Assembly: GCF_021728535.1 (NCBI RefSeq)
Contig: NZ_JAKKDU010000001.1
Span: 234,298-298,297 of the forward strand
Origin: Wocania arenilitoris
GTDB taxonomy: Bacteria; Bacteroidota; Bacteroidia; Flavobacteriales; Flavobacteriaceae
DNA: 64,000 bases
Direction: 5' to 3'
The translations under genes were made by a program, and so were the position numbers. Below the pieces are notes generated by a model that saw only the letters and a list, made by a program, of their open reading frames with translations, was not told where the DNA came from and made no database searches. Each line of letters starts with the position of its first letter. Position 1 is the stretch's first letter. Shown in pieces: positions 33,160 to 41,211 of this stretch.

Positions 33160-33696
33160 ATGTACGCAATTGTAGAGATAGCAGGGCATCAATTTAAAGT
33201 TGAAAAAGACCAAAAAGTTTTTGTTAACCGTTTAGCAACAGAAGAAGGTAAGAAAGTTTCTTTCGATAACGTTCTTTTAGTTGGTGATGGTGACAAAATA
33301 ACTGTAGGCGCCCCAGCTATAGACGGAGCACAAGTAAGTGCTAAAGTCTTAAAGCACCTTAAAGGTGATAAAGTAATCGTTTTCAAAAAGAAAAGACGTA
33401 AAGGTTACCGTGTTAAAAATGGTCATCGTCAATCGTTAACAGAAATTGTAATTGAAAGCATTGCTGCTTCAGGAGTAAAAAAAGCAGCTCCAGCTAAAGC
33501 TGAGAAAGCCGTTCCAAGTAAAGAAGCTAAAAAAGCAGATCCAAAAGCAAAAGTTGAAACTGCAGTACCAAAAGCTGAGGCAACTCAAGATTTAGGAAAA
33601 TTAACAGTTGCTGAATTAAAAGAGATGGCAAAAGCAAAAGGAATTACAGGGATTTCTTCAATGAAAAAGGCTGATTTAATTGCTGCATTAAGCTAA
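33160..33696 (+). CDS. rplU: 50S ribosomal protein bL21 with C-terminal extension
   Basis: A large-subunit protein that binds 23S rRNA. Residues 1-105 are ordinary bL21 (MYAIVEIAGHQFKVEKDQKV, FKKKRRKGYRVKNGHRQ). The following ~35 residues are a Lys/Ala/Pro-rich linker. The last ~35 (LGKLTVAELKEMAKAKGI, KKADLIAAL) look like a HeH/SAP or Rho-N-terminal type helical nucleic-acid-binding motif. At 178 residues it is about 70 longer than the standard protein. It is followed by rpmA after 25 bases. Confidence 0.96.
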   Translation: MYAIVEIAGHQFKVEKDQKVFVNRLATEEGKKVSFDNVLLVGDGDKITVGAPAIDGAQVSAKVLKHLKGDKVIVFKKKRRKGYRVKNGHRQSLTEIVIESIAASGVKKAAPAKAEKAVPSKEAKKADPKAKVETAVPKAEATQDLGKLTVAELKEMAKAKGITGISSMKKADLIAALS

Positions 33697-33721
33697 ATTA
33701 ATAATATAAAAACTTAAGACA

Positions 33722-33982
33722 ATGGCTCATAAAAAGGGAGTAGGTAGTTCTAAGAATGGTAGAGAATCAGAATCGAAACGTTTAGGTGTTAAGATTTTTG
33801 GTGGTCAAGCTGCTATTGCTGGAAACATTATCATAAGACAACGTGGTAATACACATCACCCAGGTGAAAATGTATACCAAGGAAAAGATCATACTTTACA
33901 CGCTAAAGTAGATGGTCTTGTAAAGTTTACAAAGAAAAAAGATAACAAATCATACGTATCTATTGAGCCTTTTGAGGCTTAA
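33722..33982 (+). CDS. rpmA: 50S ribosomal protein bL27
   Basis: Sits near the peptidyl-transferase centre. The 86 residues begin [20 protein letters not shown], directly with the mature form used by Gram-negative bacteria, with no cleavable N-terminal extension. [18 protein letters not shown] and GLVKFTKKK complete the family pattern. Second gene of rplU-rpmA; a transposase remnant begins soon after. Confidence 0.98.
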   Translation: MAHKKGVGSSKNGRESESKRLGVKIFGGQAAIAGNIIIRQRGNTHHPGENVYQGKDHTLHAKVDGLVKFTKKKDNKSYVSIEPFEA

Positions 33983-34132
33983 GAACTTTAGAAGTTTTCT
34001 TTAACAAAAAACAAAGAGTGCTGTCTGAAAAGAGGGCGCTGAAAAAGTAACATAAAAACACAAGCAGTAAAGCGTTGATTCAATCAAAGTTTTTACTGCT
34101 TTTTCGTATCTTGATTATTCTAAATACAGTTT

Positions 34133-34778
34133 ATGCTAGTGCTAGTTCAAAAAGAAAGTCTGCCTTTAAGTGCCTATTCTGATCTTTATGATTTAATCGT
34201 AGCCAAAGAAAAGACAATTTACTGCGCAAAATAAATGAATTAATAGATTTTACTTTTGTGTATAATGAATTGTTACAAAATATTGCCTTAATAAAGGACA
34301 CAACCCAGAGAGCCCTATAAGGATGTTTAAGTATTTATTGCTTAAAACATTTTATAACATCTCGGACATTGAGGTTGTTGAACGCTCAAGATTTGATATG
34401 TCGTTTAAATATTTTTTGGGTATGTCACCAGAAGACAGTCTGATAAGACCAAGTTCACCAACCAAGTTTAGAAAGTTGTGCTTAAGAGATTCAGAACTAT
34501 TAAATTTATTAATAGGAAAAACGGTTTCTATTGCTTTTGAGAAAGGCGTTATCAAATCAAAGTTTATTATTGTTGATGCTACCCACACAAAAGCCAGATC
34601 CAATACTTTATCGCCTCTTGAAGTTTTAAAGCAAAGAGCTAAACTACTTCGCAAATCGGTTTATTCTGTTGATGAAAGCATAAAGAATGAATTGCCTAAA
34701 AAGAATGAAGATGATAATTTGGAACATGAGCTAGAGTATTGTTCTGAATTGACCGATTTTATAGTTAAATCAAAATAA
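34133..34778 (+). pseudogene. IS1182-type transposase fragment, frameshifted and truncated
   Basis: Three frames join into one recognisable protein: LVLVQKESLPLSAYSDLYD, then DNLLRKINELIDFTFVYNELL, then YCLNKGHNPESPIRMFKYLL and onward. At least two frameshifts lie between 34200 and 34320. The longest open piece (34323-34778) contains FIIVDATHTKAR with a DDE-type Asp, and stops at IVKSK before the rest of the catalytic domain. Just upstream, GCTGTCTGAAAAG at about 34020-34032 matches the end of the IS at the right edge of the window. Confidence 0.75.
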
Positions 34779-34782
34779 AATG

Positions 34783-34997
34783 TTATAATTTAGGATGTAA
34801 AAAAAATTCATCAGTATTATAATCATATTTTCTTCTGATACTTTTTGCTTGCGCCCATTTCTTTTCAATTAGGATTCAAATCTGGACTTATATGGAGGAA
34901 GGAATTCTAAAGTATGTCCAGCGTTTTGTATTGCTTGTGATGCATCATTTCTTTTATGGAACGTTGCATTATCTAGGACAATGACTGAAACCTGTAA
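34783..34997 (-). pseudogene. IS630-type transposase C-terminal fragment
   Basis: The minus strand reads VSVIVLDNATFHKRNDASQA and LEFLPPYKSRFES in one frame, then WAQAKSIRRKYDYNTDEFFL in another. DNATFHK and LPPYxP...NPIE with WAQAK are IS630/Tc1-mariner DDE signatures. The N-terminal two thirds are missing and at least one frameshift is present. It abuts the IS1182-type fragment in the opposite orientation. Confidence 0.7.
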
Positions 34998-35031
34998 TTA
35001 GTATTTCTTTAGTTTTATTCATTTATGATTT

Positions 35032-35039
35032 TATCTTTG
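35032..35039 (+). promoter_or_regulatory. Promoter -7 core of the alpha/beta hydrolase gene
   Basis: TATCTTTG lies 18 bases before the ATG. Confidence 0.5.
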
Positions 35040-35056
35040 CCTAATATAGTATAAAT

Positions 35057-35833
35057 ATGATTTTAGTACACAAAGGAATCAATGTTTTTTATACCGATGA
35101 GGGCAAAGGGCAAGCCATTGTTTTACTTCACGGTTTTTTAGAAAACTCTAACATGTGGACGCCTTTTCTGCCAGAATTAACCAAAAACAACAGAGTTGTT
35201 TGTATCGATTTATTGGGTCATGGGCAGACAAATTGTTTAGGGTATATTCATTCTATGGAACTTATGGCTAATGTTGTTAAAGCGGTTTTAAATCATTTAA
35301 AAATTAAACAATCTATTTTTATTGGACATTCCATGGGGGGTTATGTGGCACTCGCTTTCGCGGAAAAAAATCCAACATCTGTAACAAGTTTATGCTTAAT
35401 GAATTCTACTGCTGAAGCAGATACAAAAGAAAAAAAAGATAATAGAGATAGAGCTGTTATAGCAGTAAAGCAAAACCATAAAACATTTATTAGAATTGCG
35501 ATTAGTAATTTATTCAGACCAAAAAACAGAACTATTTTTGTTAATGAAATAAAACAAATAGTTGCTGAAGCTTTACAAACACCTTTGCAGGGTATTATTG
35601 CTGCTTTAGAAGGCATGAAAATTAGATACAATAAAGAATCAGTTTTAAGCTCAAACCAATTTAAGGTAATGATGATAATTAGCAAAAGGGATCCCGTTTT
35701 AAATTACAATTCATTAGTATTACAAGCAAAAAAAGCACGTATAAAAGTAGTAGAATTTCCTGATGGACATATGTGTCATATTGAAAATAGGGGTAAATTC
35801 TTATGCCACATAATGCATTTTATCGAAAATTAA
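35057..35833 (+). CDS. Alpha/beta hydrolase
   Basis: A 258-residue serine hydrolase of the MhpC/lipase-like type, substrate unknown. It has the oxyanion segment VLLHGFLENSNMW, the nucleophile elbow GHSMGG (Ser of the triad), an Asp in ISKRDPVLNY and the final His in FPDGHMCHIEN. The middle segment is a helical cap. No signal peptide is present. The two small zinc-ribbon-like genes follow on the same strand. Confidence 0.92.
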   Translation: MILVHKGINVFYTDEGKGQAIVLLHGFLENSNMWTPFLPELTKNNRVVCIDLLGHGQTNCLGYIHSMELMANVVKAVLNHLKIKQSIFIGHSMGGYVALAFAEKNPTSVTSLCLMNSTAEADTKEKKDNRDRAVIAVKQNHKTFIRIAISNLFRPKNRTIFVNEIKQIVAEALQTPLQGIIAALEGMKIRYNKESVLSSNQFKVMMIISKRDPVLNYNSLVLQAKKARIKVVEFPDGHMCHIENRGKFLCHIMHFIEN

Positions 35834-35893
35834 TATCTTTTCGTCGTTTTTATTAATTATTTTCCTTATTTTTATTTTCCTAAATTTTAACCC

Positions 35894-36160
35894 ATGAAAA
35901 AAACACAAAGCAAACCTACTATTATCCCAAAAATGTATTGCAATCTTTTTGGACATGATTATCAAGTCTCTAAAAAAGTAACCTACCATGTTAAAGAATA
36001 CACTTGCAGACATTGCAAAAAAGAATTAACAACAAATAGCAACGGTAACTTAACAGAACTCACCCCTAAGTTTAAAGAAATAAATGACATTTTAAGCCGT
36101 ATACATGCTTCAAGAACGCAACGTTTAAAGAAGAAATCATTCGCTTCGTCGATTTATTAA
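35894..36160 (+). CDS. Small zinc-ribbon-like protein, first of a tandem pair
   Basis: 88 residues, with four potential metal ligands: CNLFGHDYQV (Cys and His) and CRHCKKEL (two Cys). The core YCNLFGHD-x5-KKVTYHVKEYTCRHCKKE is repeated in the next gene. The C-terminal third is helical and basic (RIHASRTQRLKKKS). The layout resembles DUF1660-like phage proteins. The function is unknown; nucleic-acid or metal binding is possible. Confidence 0.65.
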   Translation: MKKTQSKPTIIPKMYCNLFGHDYQVSKKVTYHVKEYTCRHCKKELTTNSNGNLTELTPKFKEINDILSRIHASRTQRLKKKSFASSIY

Positions 36161-36244
36161 CACCTTGTTCATAACTTTAACGACTTTTTAATACATTTAA
36201 CGTTTCTCTCCAAAAGAAGTAGTAATTATTAATAGTTAAGGTTT

Positions 36245-36493
36245 ATGAAAAACATTCATTGCAAAGTGTTTGGGCATGATTTAGAAGTTGCTCGAGAGGT
36301 TACATATCATGTTAAAGAATACACTTGTAAAAATTGCAGAAAAGAGTTTACTACTAGTAGTAATGGCAATTTAATAGAACTCACTTCCAAGTACAAAGAG
36401 ATAAACAAAGTTTTAGAATACATTCACAAGAAACGTGTCTCTAAAATTAATCGGCAAAATTTTAATGCAGATTTACTGGTCTTTAAGCACTAA
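36245..36493 (+). CDS. Small zinc-ribbon-like protein, second of a tandem pair
   Basis: 82 residues and clearly a paralogue of the gene 84 bases upstream: it shares the Cys/Gly-His motif (CKVFGHDLEV), VTYHVKEYTC, CKNCRKEF, SNGNL-ELT and KYKEIN. The shared core is about 60 residues. The last codons overlap the convergent thiL stop by 11 bases. Duplication is evident and both copies are intact, which argues that they are used. Confidence 0.68.
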   Translation: MKNIHCKVFGHDLEVAREVTYHVKEYTCKNCRKEFTTSSNGNLIELTSKYKEINKVLEYIHKKRVSKINRQNFNADLLVFKH

Positions 36494-37529
36494 AATTTTT
36501 CCACCCTTGCGCCTTAATTGGTATTTTTGTTTCTGCTCTGGTAATTAAATGTGTGCCTGCTCGCTCTTCTTTTATATGACCAATTATTGAAAAATTTGGA
36601 TTCGCTTTAATCTTGGGATAGTCCTTTTGAGAAATTGTGAATAACAACTCATAATCTTCACCTCCATTTAAAGCAACTGTTGTACTATCAATATTAAATT
36701 CTTCGCAAGTAGAAATAACCTGAGGATCCAACGGAATTTTTTCTTCATACAAATCGCAACCCACTTTACTCTGTTTACAAATATGAATAATTTCAGATGA
36801 CAAACCATCGCTAACATCAATCATCGCAGTTGGTTTTAGCTTCAAGTCGCTCAACAATTTAATAATATCTTTTCTTGCTTCAGGTTTTAATTGACGCTCT
36901 ACAATATAAGTATAGGGCTCTAAATCTGGTTGATTGTTTGGGTTTACTTTATACACTTCTTTTTCGCGTTCTAAAACTTGCAACCCCATATATGCAGCAC
37001 CCAAATCGCCCGAAACCACAAGTAAATCATTTGGCTTAGCACCATTTCTATAAACCTCATCATTATTCTCAACTTCACCAATAGCAGTAACAGAAATTAA
37101 TAATCCCTTAGTTGAAGATGTAGTATCTCCGCCAACAACATCTACATTATAAATATTAGCTGCAGTACCAATTCCAGCATACAAATCTTCTAGAGCTTCT
37201 AGAGGAAATCTGTTTGATACAGCAATAGAAACCGTAATTTGTGTTGCAGTAGCATTCATTGCAAACACATCTGATAAATTAACAATAACCGCTTTGTACC
37301 CTAAATGCTTTAGTGGCATATAACTTAAATCGAAATGGACTCCTTCAACAAGCAAATCGGTAGTAACAACTATTTTTTTATTTTTAAACTCCAAAACAGC
37401 AGCATCATCACCAATACCTTTAATGGTAGATTTTTGTTTAATTTTAAAATGCTTAGTTAAATGCTCAATAAGTCCAAACTCACCTAAATCACTTAATTGT
37501 GTAGTTTGTTGATTTTTATCTTCTATCAT
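36483..37529 (-). CDS. thiL: Thiamine-monophosphate kinase
   Basis: Phosphorylates thiamine monophosphate to thiamine diphosphate, the last step of cofactor synthesis. The 348 residues have the PurM-like ATP-binding fold, with GIGDDAAVLE and VTTDLLVEGVHFD near the N-terminus, VVGGDTTSS in the middle, MIDVSDGLSSEI and NGGEDYELLFT in the second domain. No other thi genes are nearby. Its promoter core sits four bases before the ATG. Confidence 0.97.
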   Translation of the reverse strand: MIEDKNQQTTQLSDLGEFGLIEHLTKHFKIKQKSTIKGIGDDAAVLEFKNKKIVVTTDLLVEGVHFDLSYMPLKHLGYKAVIVNLSDVFAMNATATQITVSIAVSNRFPLEALEDLYAGIGTAANIYNVDVVGGDTTSSTKGLLISVTAIGEVENNDEVYRNGAKPNDLLVVSGDLGAAYMGLQVLEREKEVYKVNPNNQPDLEPYTYIVERQLKPEARKDIIKLLSDLKLKPTAMIDVSDGLSSEIIHICKQSKVGCDLYEEKIPLDPQVISTCEEFNIDSTTVALNGGEDYELLFTISQKDYPKIKANPNFSIIGHIKEERAGTHLITRAETKIPIKAQGWKNFSA

Positions 37530-37533
37530 GTTG

Positions 37534-37541
37534 CAAAAATA
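37534..37541 (-). promoter_or_regulatory. Promoter -7 core of thiL
   Basis: Minus-strand TATTTTTG is followed by CAAC and the ATG, the same arrangement as hflX. Confidence 0.65.
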
Positions 37542-37671
37542 AGAAGCTATTTTAATTAATCAGTATGCTTTTAACATTATAACTACAAAAACAAGCCCTT
37601 TCTGTGAAACGTATCATTCAATTTTAACATTAAAATCGATGAGTTGTCAGTCTTTTTTGCTATTATTAAGC

Positions 37672-37679
37672 TAACTTTG
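37672..37679 (+). promoter_or_regulatory. Promoter -7 core of the lipoprotein/MbnP/MbnH operon
   Basis: TAACTTTG is about 143 bases before the first ATG. The leader contains a hairpin, CGTTTTAGTAT paired with ATATTAAAACG at 37749-37779 with one mismatch. Confidence 0.45.
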
Positions 37680-37821
37680 TTGTGTAGTAGAAACTGGTAA
37701 TTCTCTATTAATTAGTTTTTTAAAGTTATACTACCTGTAACAAATTGTCGTTTTAGTATTATGCTATGATATTAAAACGATTCTAAAAAATTGAAAAAGA
37801 ATAGTTAAAAAATTGCGAAAC

Positions 37822-39084
37822 ATGTACTTACATTTAAAAAGACTCAACGTCTTATATACTATAATTTTAGGATGTTTTTCATTGTCACTATTTTTTTCTT
37901 GTGATAATGAAACTGTTGAAGCTGAAAAAGTAGTTGATACTGAAGTCTTTTTACCTTGCGAAAATGGGTTTGCAGGCATTTACCCATGTAAGGATTACGA
38001 CTTAATGGCGCATTTGCCAATAAGTACTTTTGGAGCAACAAGAGGAAATGATTCTTGGGGTTGGACAGACCAATCTACTGGCAATGAATATGCTTTATTA
38101 GCAACTGATACAAACGTTTCTTTTATTGATATTACAGACCCTATAAACCCAATATATTTAGGTCATGTACCTACAGAAACAGTTCCTAACTCTTGGCGCG
38201 ATGTAAAGGTTTATAAAGATCATGCATTTATAGTAGCTGATAATGTTGGTGCTCATGGCATGCAAGTATTCGATTTAACCCGTTTACGAAATGTTGCAAA
38301 TCCGCCAGAAACTTTTACTACAGATGCCGTTTATACAGGTGTAGGAAGCTGCCATAACATAGTTATTAATGAAGAAGAAGGTTTTGCCTATTTAGTAGGC
38401 TGTAACACCTTTAGCGGTGGCCCAAATTTTATCGATATTACAAACCCTAAAAGCCCCGTTTCTGTTGGTGGTTATTCAACTAATGGCTACTCACACGATG
38501 CACAGGTAATAACATACAGTGGTCCAGATAGCGATTATACAGGCAAACAAATTTATATAGGCAGTAACGGAAGTGCTTCTGGCACTAATAAAGTAGTAAT
38601 AATTGATGTTTCAGACAAAGCGAATCCGCAATTTATTGCAGATATAACATATCCTAATTCAGGTTATACACATCAAGGTTGGTTTACCGAAGATCAGCAA
38701 TATTTTATTTTAGGTGATGAATTAGATGAACAGCGTTTTGGAGACAATACAAAAACATTAGTTTTTAATTTTACAGATTTAGACAACCCTGACTTGTCAT
38801 CTATTTATTTTGGACCAACACTTGCCATAGACCATAATGGCTATGTTAAAGACAAAACTTACTATTTAGCCAATTATAGTGCAGGACTTCGAATATTAGA
38901 TATCACCAATATTTCTGCATCATCAAACGCTATGACTGAAGTTGGTTTTTTTGATACTTTCCCATCAAACGATAATGCAAACTTTAATGGAGTCTGGAGT
39001 GTATATCCTTATTTTCAAAGCGGTAATATAGTTATTAGTGATATTCAAGGTGGTCTATTTATAGTTAGAAAAAGCGGTACATAA
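37822..39084 (+). CDS. Choice-of-anchor B family lipoprotein (LVIVD-type propeller)
   Basis: About 420 residues with a signal peptide and lipobox FFSC. The mature part has repeated blades of the form FIDITDPINPIYLGHVPT, FDLTRLRNV, FIDITNPKSPVSVGGYST, IIDVSDKANPQF and ILDITN, the LVIVD beta-propeller pattern. CENGFAGIYPCKDYDLMAHL near the start is typical of the choice-of-anchor B family. An outer-surface protein is likely. It is the first of four close co-directional genes. The in-frame TTG at 37813 is not preferred to the ATG at 37822. Confidence 0.85.
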   Translation: MYLHLKRLNVLYTIILGCFSLSLFFSCDNETVEAEKVVDTEVFLPCENGFAGIYPCKDYDLMAHLPISTFGATRGNDSWGWTDQSTGNEYALLATDTNVSFIDITDPINPIYLGHVPTETVPNSWRDVKVYKDHAFIVADNVGAHGMQVFDLTRLRNVANPPETFTTDAVYTGVGSCHNIVINEEEGFAYLVGCNTFSGGPNFIDITNPKSPVSVGGYSTNGYSHDAQVITYSGPDSDYTGKQIYIGSNGSASGTNKVVIIDVSDKANPQFIADITYPNSGYTHQGWFTEDQQYFILGDELDEQRFGDNTKTLVFNFTDLDNPDLSSIYFGPTLAIDHNGYVKDKTYYLANYSAGLRILDITNISASSNAMTEVGFFDTFPSNDNANFNGVWSVYPYFQSGNIVISDIQGGLFIVRKSGT

Positions 39085-39094
39085 AATTATTTTT

Positions 39095-40438
39095 ATGTTA
39101 AAAAAATGCCTTAAAATATTAAGCCTTTTTATTCTTGTTTTCTGTTTTGTTAACTGCTCTAAAAACGAAGACAACACAAATACTCCTAGTATTATTCAAC
39201 CAGAAATAGAATTCGTAAAAACCTTTGGAGGTTCTAAAAACGAAAGTGCCAAAGCAGTCATTAAAACCCAAGATGGTGGTTATACCGTTTTTGGATATAC
39301 CCAAAGTACAGATGGTGATATTACTGATAAAATTGAAGAGGGGTTTGATTACTGGTTGCTAAAATTTGATGCTGAAAGTAGCTTACAATGGCAAAAAACA
39401 TTTGGAGGAAGTGGCGATGATAGAGGTTCAGATATAGTACAAACTGCAGATGGCGGATTTGCTGTTTTTGGTTTTAGCCAAAGTAACGATGGCGATATTA
39501 CCGAAAATGCAGGTGCTAGCGATTTTTGGATATTAAAATTAGATGCTTCTGGAAATATCTCTTGGCAAAAATCGTTTGGTTTTTCTGGTGCTGATGATGG
39601 CATTTCTTTAATCGAGACCAGCGATAATGGATACTTAATTACAGGTGTTTTAGACGTTACAGCTTCTGGTGGTTTAGGTAATAGCAAAACTTTTGCCACA
39701 AAACATGCTGGAGGCGATTATTGGGCTATAAAGCTTAATGCAACTGGCAATAAACAATGGAGCAAATTTTACGGAGGCACATTTACAGACACCCCTTATG
39801 ATGTGATTCAAACGAGTGATAATGGTTATATTTTAGTGGGAGCTTCAGATAGTAACGATGTCGATATTTCCAATAACAAAGGATCTTACGACTTTTGGGT
39901 AATTAAAATATCCGAAACTGGAACTTTACAATGGGAAAAATCATTTGGAGGTTCAGAAATTGATGAAGCAAGTGGTATTACAAATACAAATGACGGTAAT
40001 TACATTATAGTTGGAGATACTAGAAGCAACGACTTAAACGTTTCTAAAAATAATGGTGCAGCAGATTTATGGGTGATTAAAATCTCTCCTTTAGGAGAAT
40101 TAATATGGGAGAAAACTTTTGGAGGCAATAGTTTTGATGTCGCTCGTTCAATCACAAAAACTCAAGATAATGGTTATTTAATTTCAGGAAGCTCAAGAAG
40201 TAACAATGGCGATCTTTCAAACAATAATGGGCAAAATGACGCTTGGGTTTTAAAAATTGATGCTGATGCTAATTTAAAATGGCAAAAAACCATTGGAGGC
40301 ACCGATATTGATTTTGCATTTGATGTGATTGAACTAAATGATAAATCCATAATAGGAGTTGGAGAAACAAACAGCTCAGATTTTGATGTTAAAGAAAACA
40401 AAGGATTTACAGATATGCTGATTTTCAAAATAAAATAA
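39095..40438 (+). CDS. Lipoprotein with ~50-residue propeller-like repeats
   Basis: 447 residues, signal peptide then VNCSK (lipidated Cys). The rest is built from about eight tandem units with the pattern W-x-K-x-FGGSxxD-x-A-x-x-I-x-x-TxDGGY-x-x-x-GxTxSxDGD, for example KTFGGSKNESAKAVIKTQDG and IVQTADGGFAVFGFSQSNDG. This is the pattern of secreted beta-propellers of unknown ligand. It starts 11 bases after the previous gene, and the next gene begins with an ATG directly after its stop codon, so the operon is tight. Confidence 0.82.
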   Translation: MLKKCLKILSLFILVFCFVNCSKNEDNTNTPSIIQPEIEFVKTFGGSKNESAKAVIKTQDGGYTVFGYTQSTDGDITDKIEEGFDYWLLKFDAESSLQWQKTFGGSGDDRGSDIVQTADGGFAVFGFSQSNDGDITENAGASDFWILKLDASGNISWQKSFGFSGADDGISLIETSDNGYLITGVLDVTASGGLGNSKTFATKHAGGDYWAIKLNATGNKQWSKFYGGTFTDTPYDVIQTSDNGYILVGASDSNDVDISNNKGSYDFWVIKISETGTLQWEKSFGGSEIDEASGITNTNDGNYIIVGDTRSNDLNVSKNNGAADLWVIKISPLGELIWEKTFGGNSFDVARSITKTQDNGYLISGSSRSNNGDLSNNNGQNDAWVLKIDADANLKWQKTIGGTDIDFAFDVIELNDKSIIGVGETNSSDFDVKENKGFTDMLIFKIK

Positions 40439-41206
40439 ATGACTAAAGCAACTTTAATATTATTTACTTGTTTACTTCTTATTTCTTGTAGTCAAGATAA
40501 TGACGACAACATTAATCAAGTTAACGCTACTTTCAGGTTCACTCATAGTTGGGACGAATTATCGGTTTCAAACGCAGACTTTAACAAAATTAAATATACT
40601 AATGCAAATGGAGAGCAATTAAGCATTACTAAACTCAGATATTTAATTTCTAAAATCACTTTTCAAAAATCAAACGGAGAAAAAATTATTCTGGAAGGTT
40701 ACAATTTAGTTGATGTTACCAACAACACAAATCTATCATTTACGCCATCGGCAACAATTCCTTCAGGTAATTATAGCCATGTTTATTTTACTTTTGGATT
40801 TGATAACAATGCTAATTACAATAACAATTATCAAGATTTAAACTCGGTTTCATGGATAGTTCCTGCAATATTAGGTGGTGGCTATCATTTTATGCAATTA
40901 GAGGGTAAGTTTATTAACAATACAGGTGCTGAAACAGGTTATGCATATCATGTAATAAGAGCGGTTGATAACTCTAAAATACCCCAAGAATTTCAGGACA
41001 CTTTTTTTGTGGTTGATTTAGGAGCAGTAAGCATTGAAAACAATTCAACATTTAATATAGAAATGAATATTGCCGAATGGTTTAAAAACCCAAACACATG
41101 GGATTTAAATATTTTAAACAACGCGTTAATGTTCAACTTTAATGCCCAAATTATGATGTTTGAAAATAGGCAAAATGTATTTAGTTTAAAATCTGTTACA
41201 CCCTAA
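40439..41206 (+). CDS. MbnP-family lipoprotein
   Basis: 255 residues with signal peptide and lipobox LLISC. The body matches the MbnP (copper-binding) pattern: NATFRFTHSWDELSVS, then KLRYLISKITF, GYNLVDV, a Gly/Tyr/His-rich middle (GGGYHFMQLEGKF) and a beta-sheet end. In methanotrophs MbnP binds copper after its partner MbnH, a dihaem enzyme, oxidises one of its Trp residues. Here the MbnH/MauG-like gene follows after 5 bases, so the pairing supports the same chemistry. Which Trp is modified was not determined. Confidence 0.78.
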   Translation: MTKATLILFTCLLLISCSQDNDDNINQVNATFRFTHSWDELSVSNADFNKIKYTNANGEQLSITKLRYLISKITFQKSNGEKIILEGYNLVDVTNNTNLSFTPSATIPSGNYSHVYFTFGFDNNANYNNNYQDLNSVSWIVPAILGGGYHFMQLEGKFINNTGAETGYAYHVIRAVDNSKIPQEFQDTFFVVDLGAVSIENNSTFNIEMNIAEWFKNPNTWDLNILNNALMFNFNAQIMMFENRQNVFSLKSVTP

Positions 41207-41211
41207 TCTTT

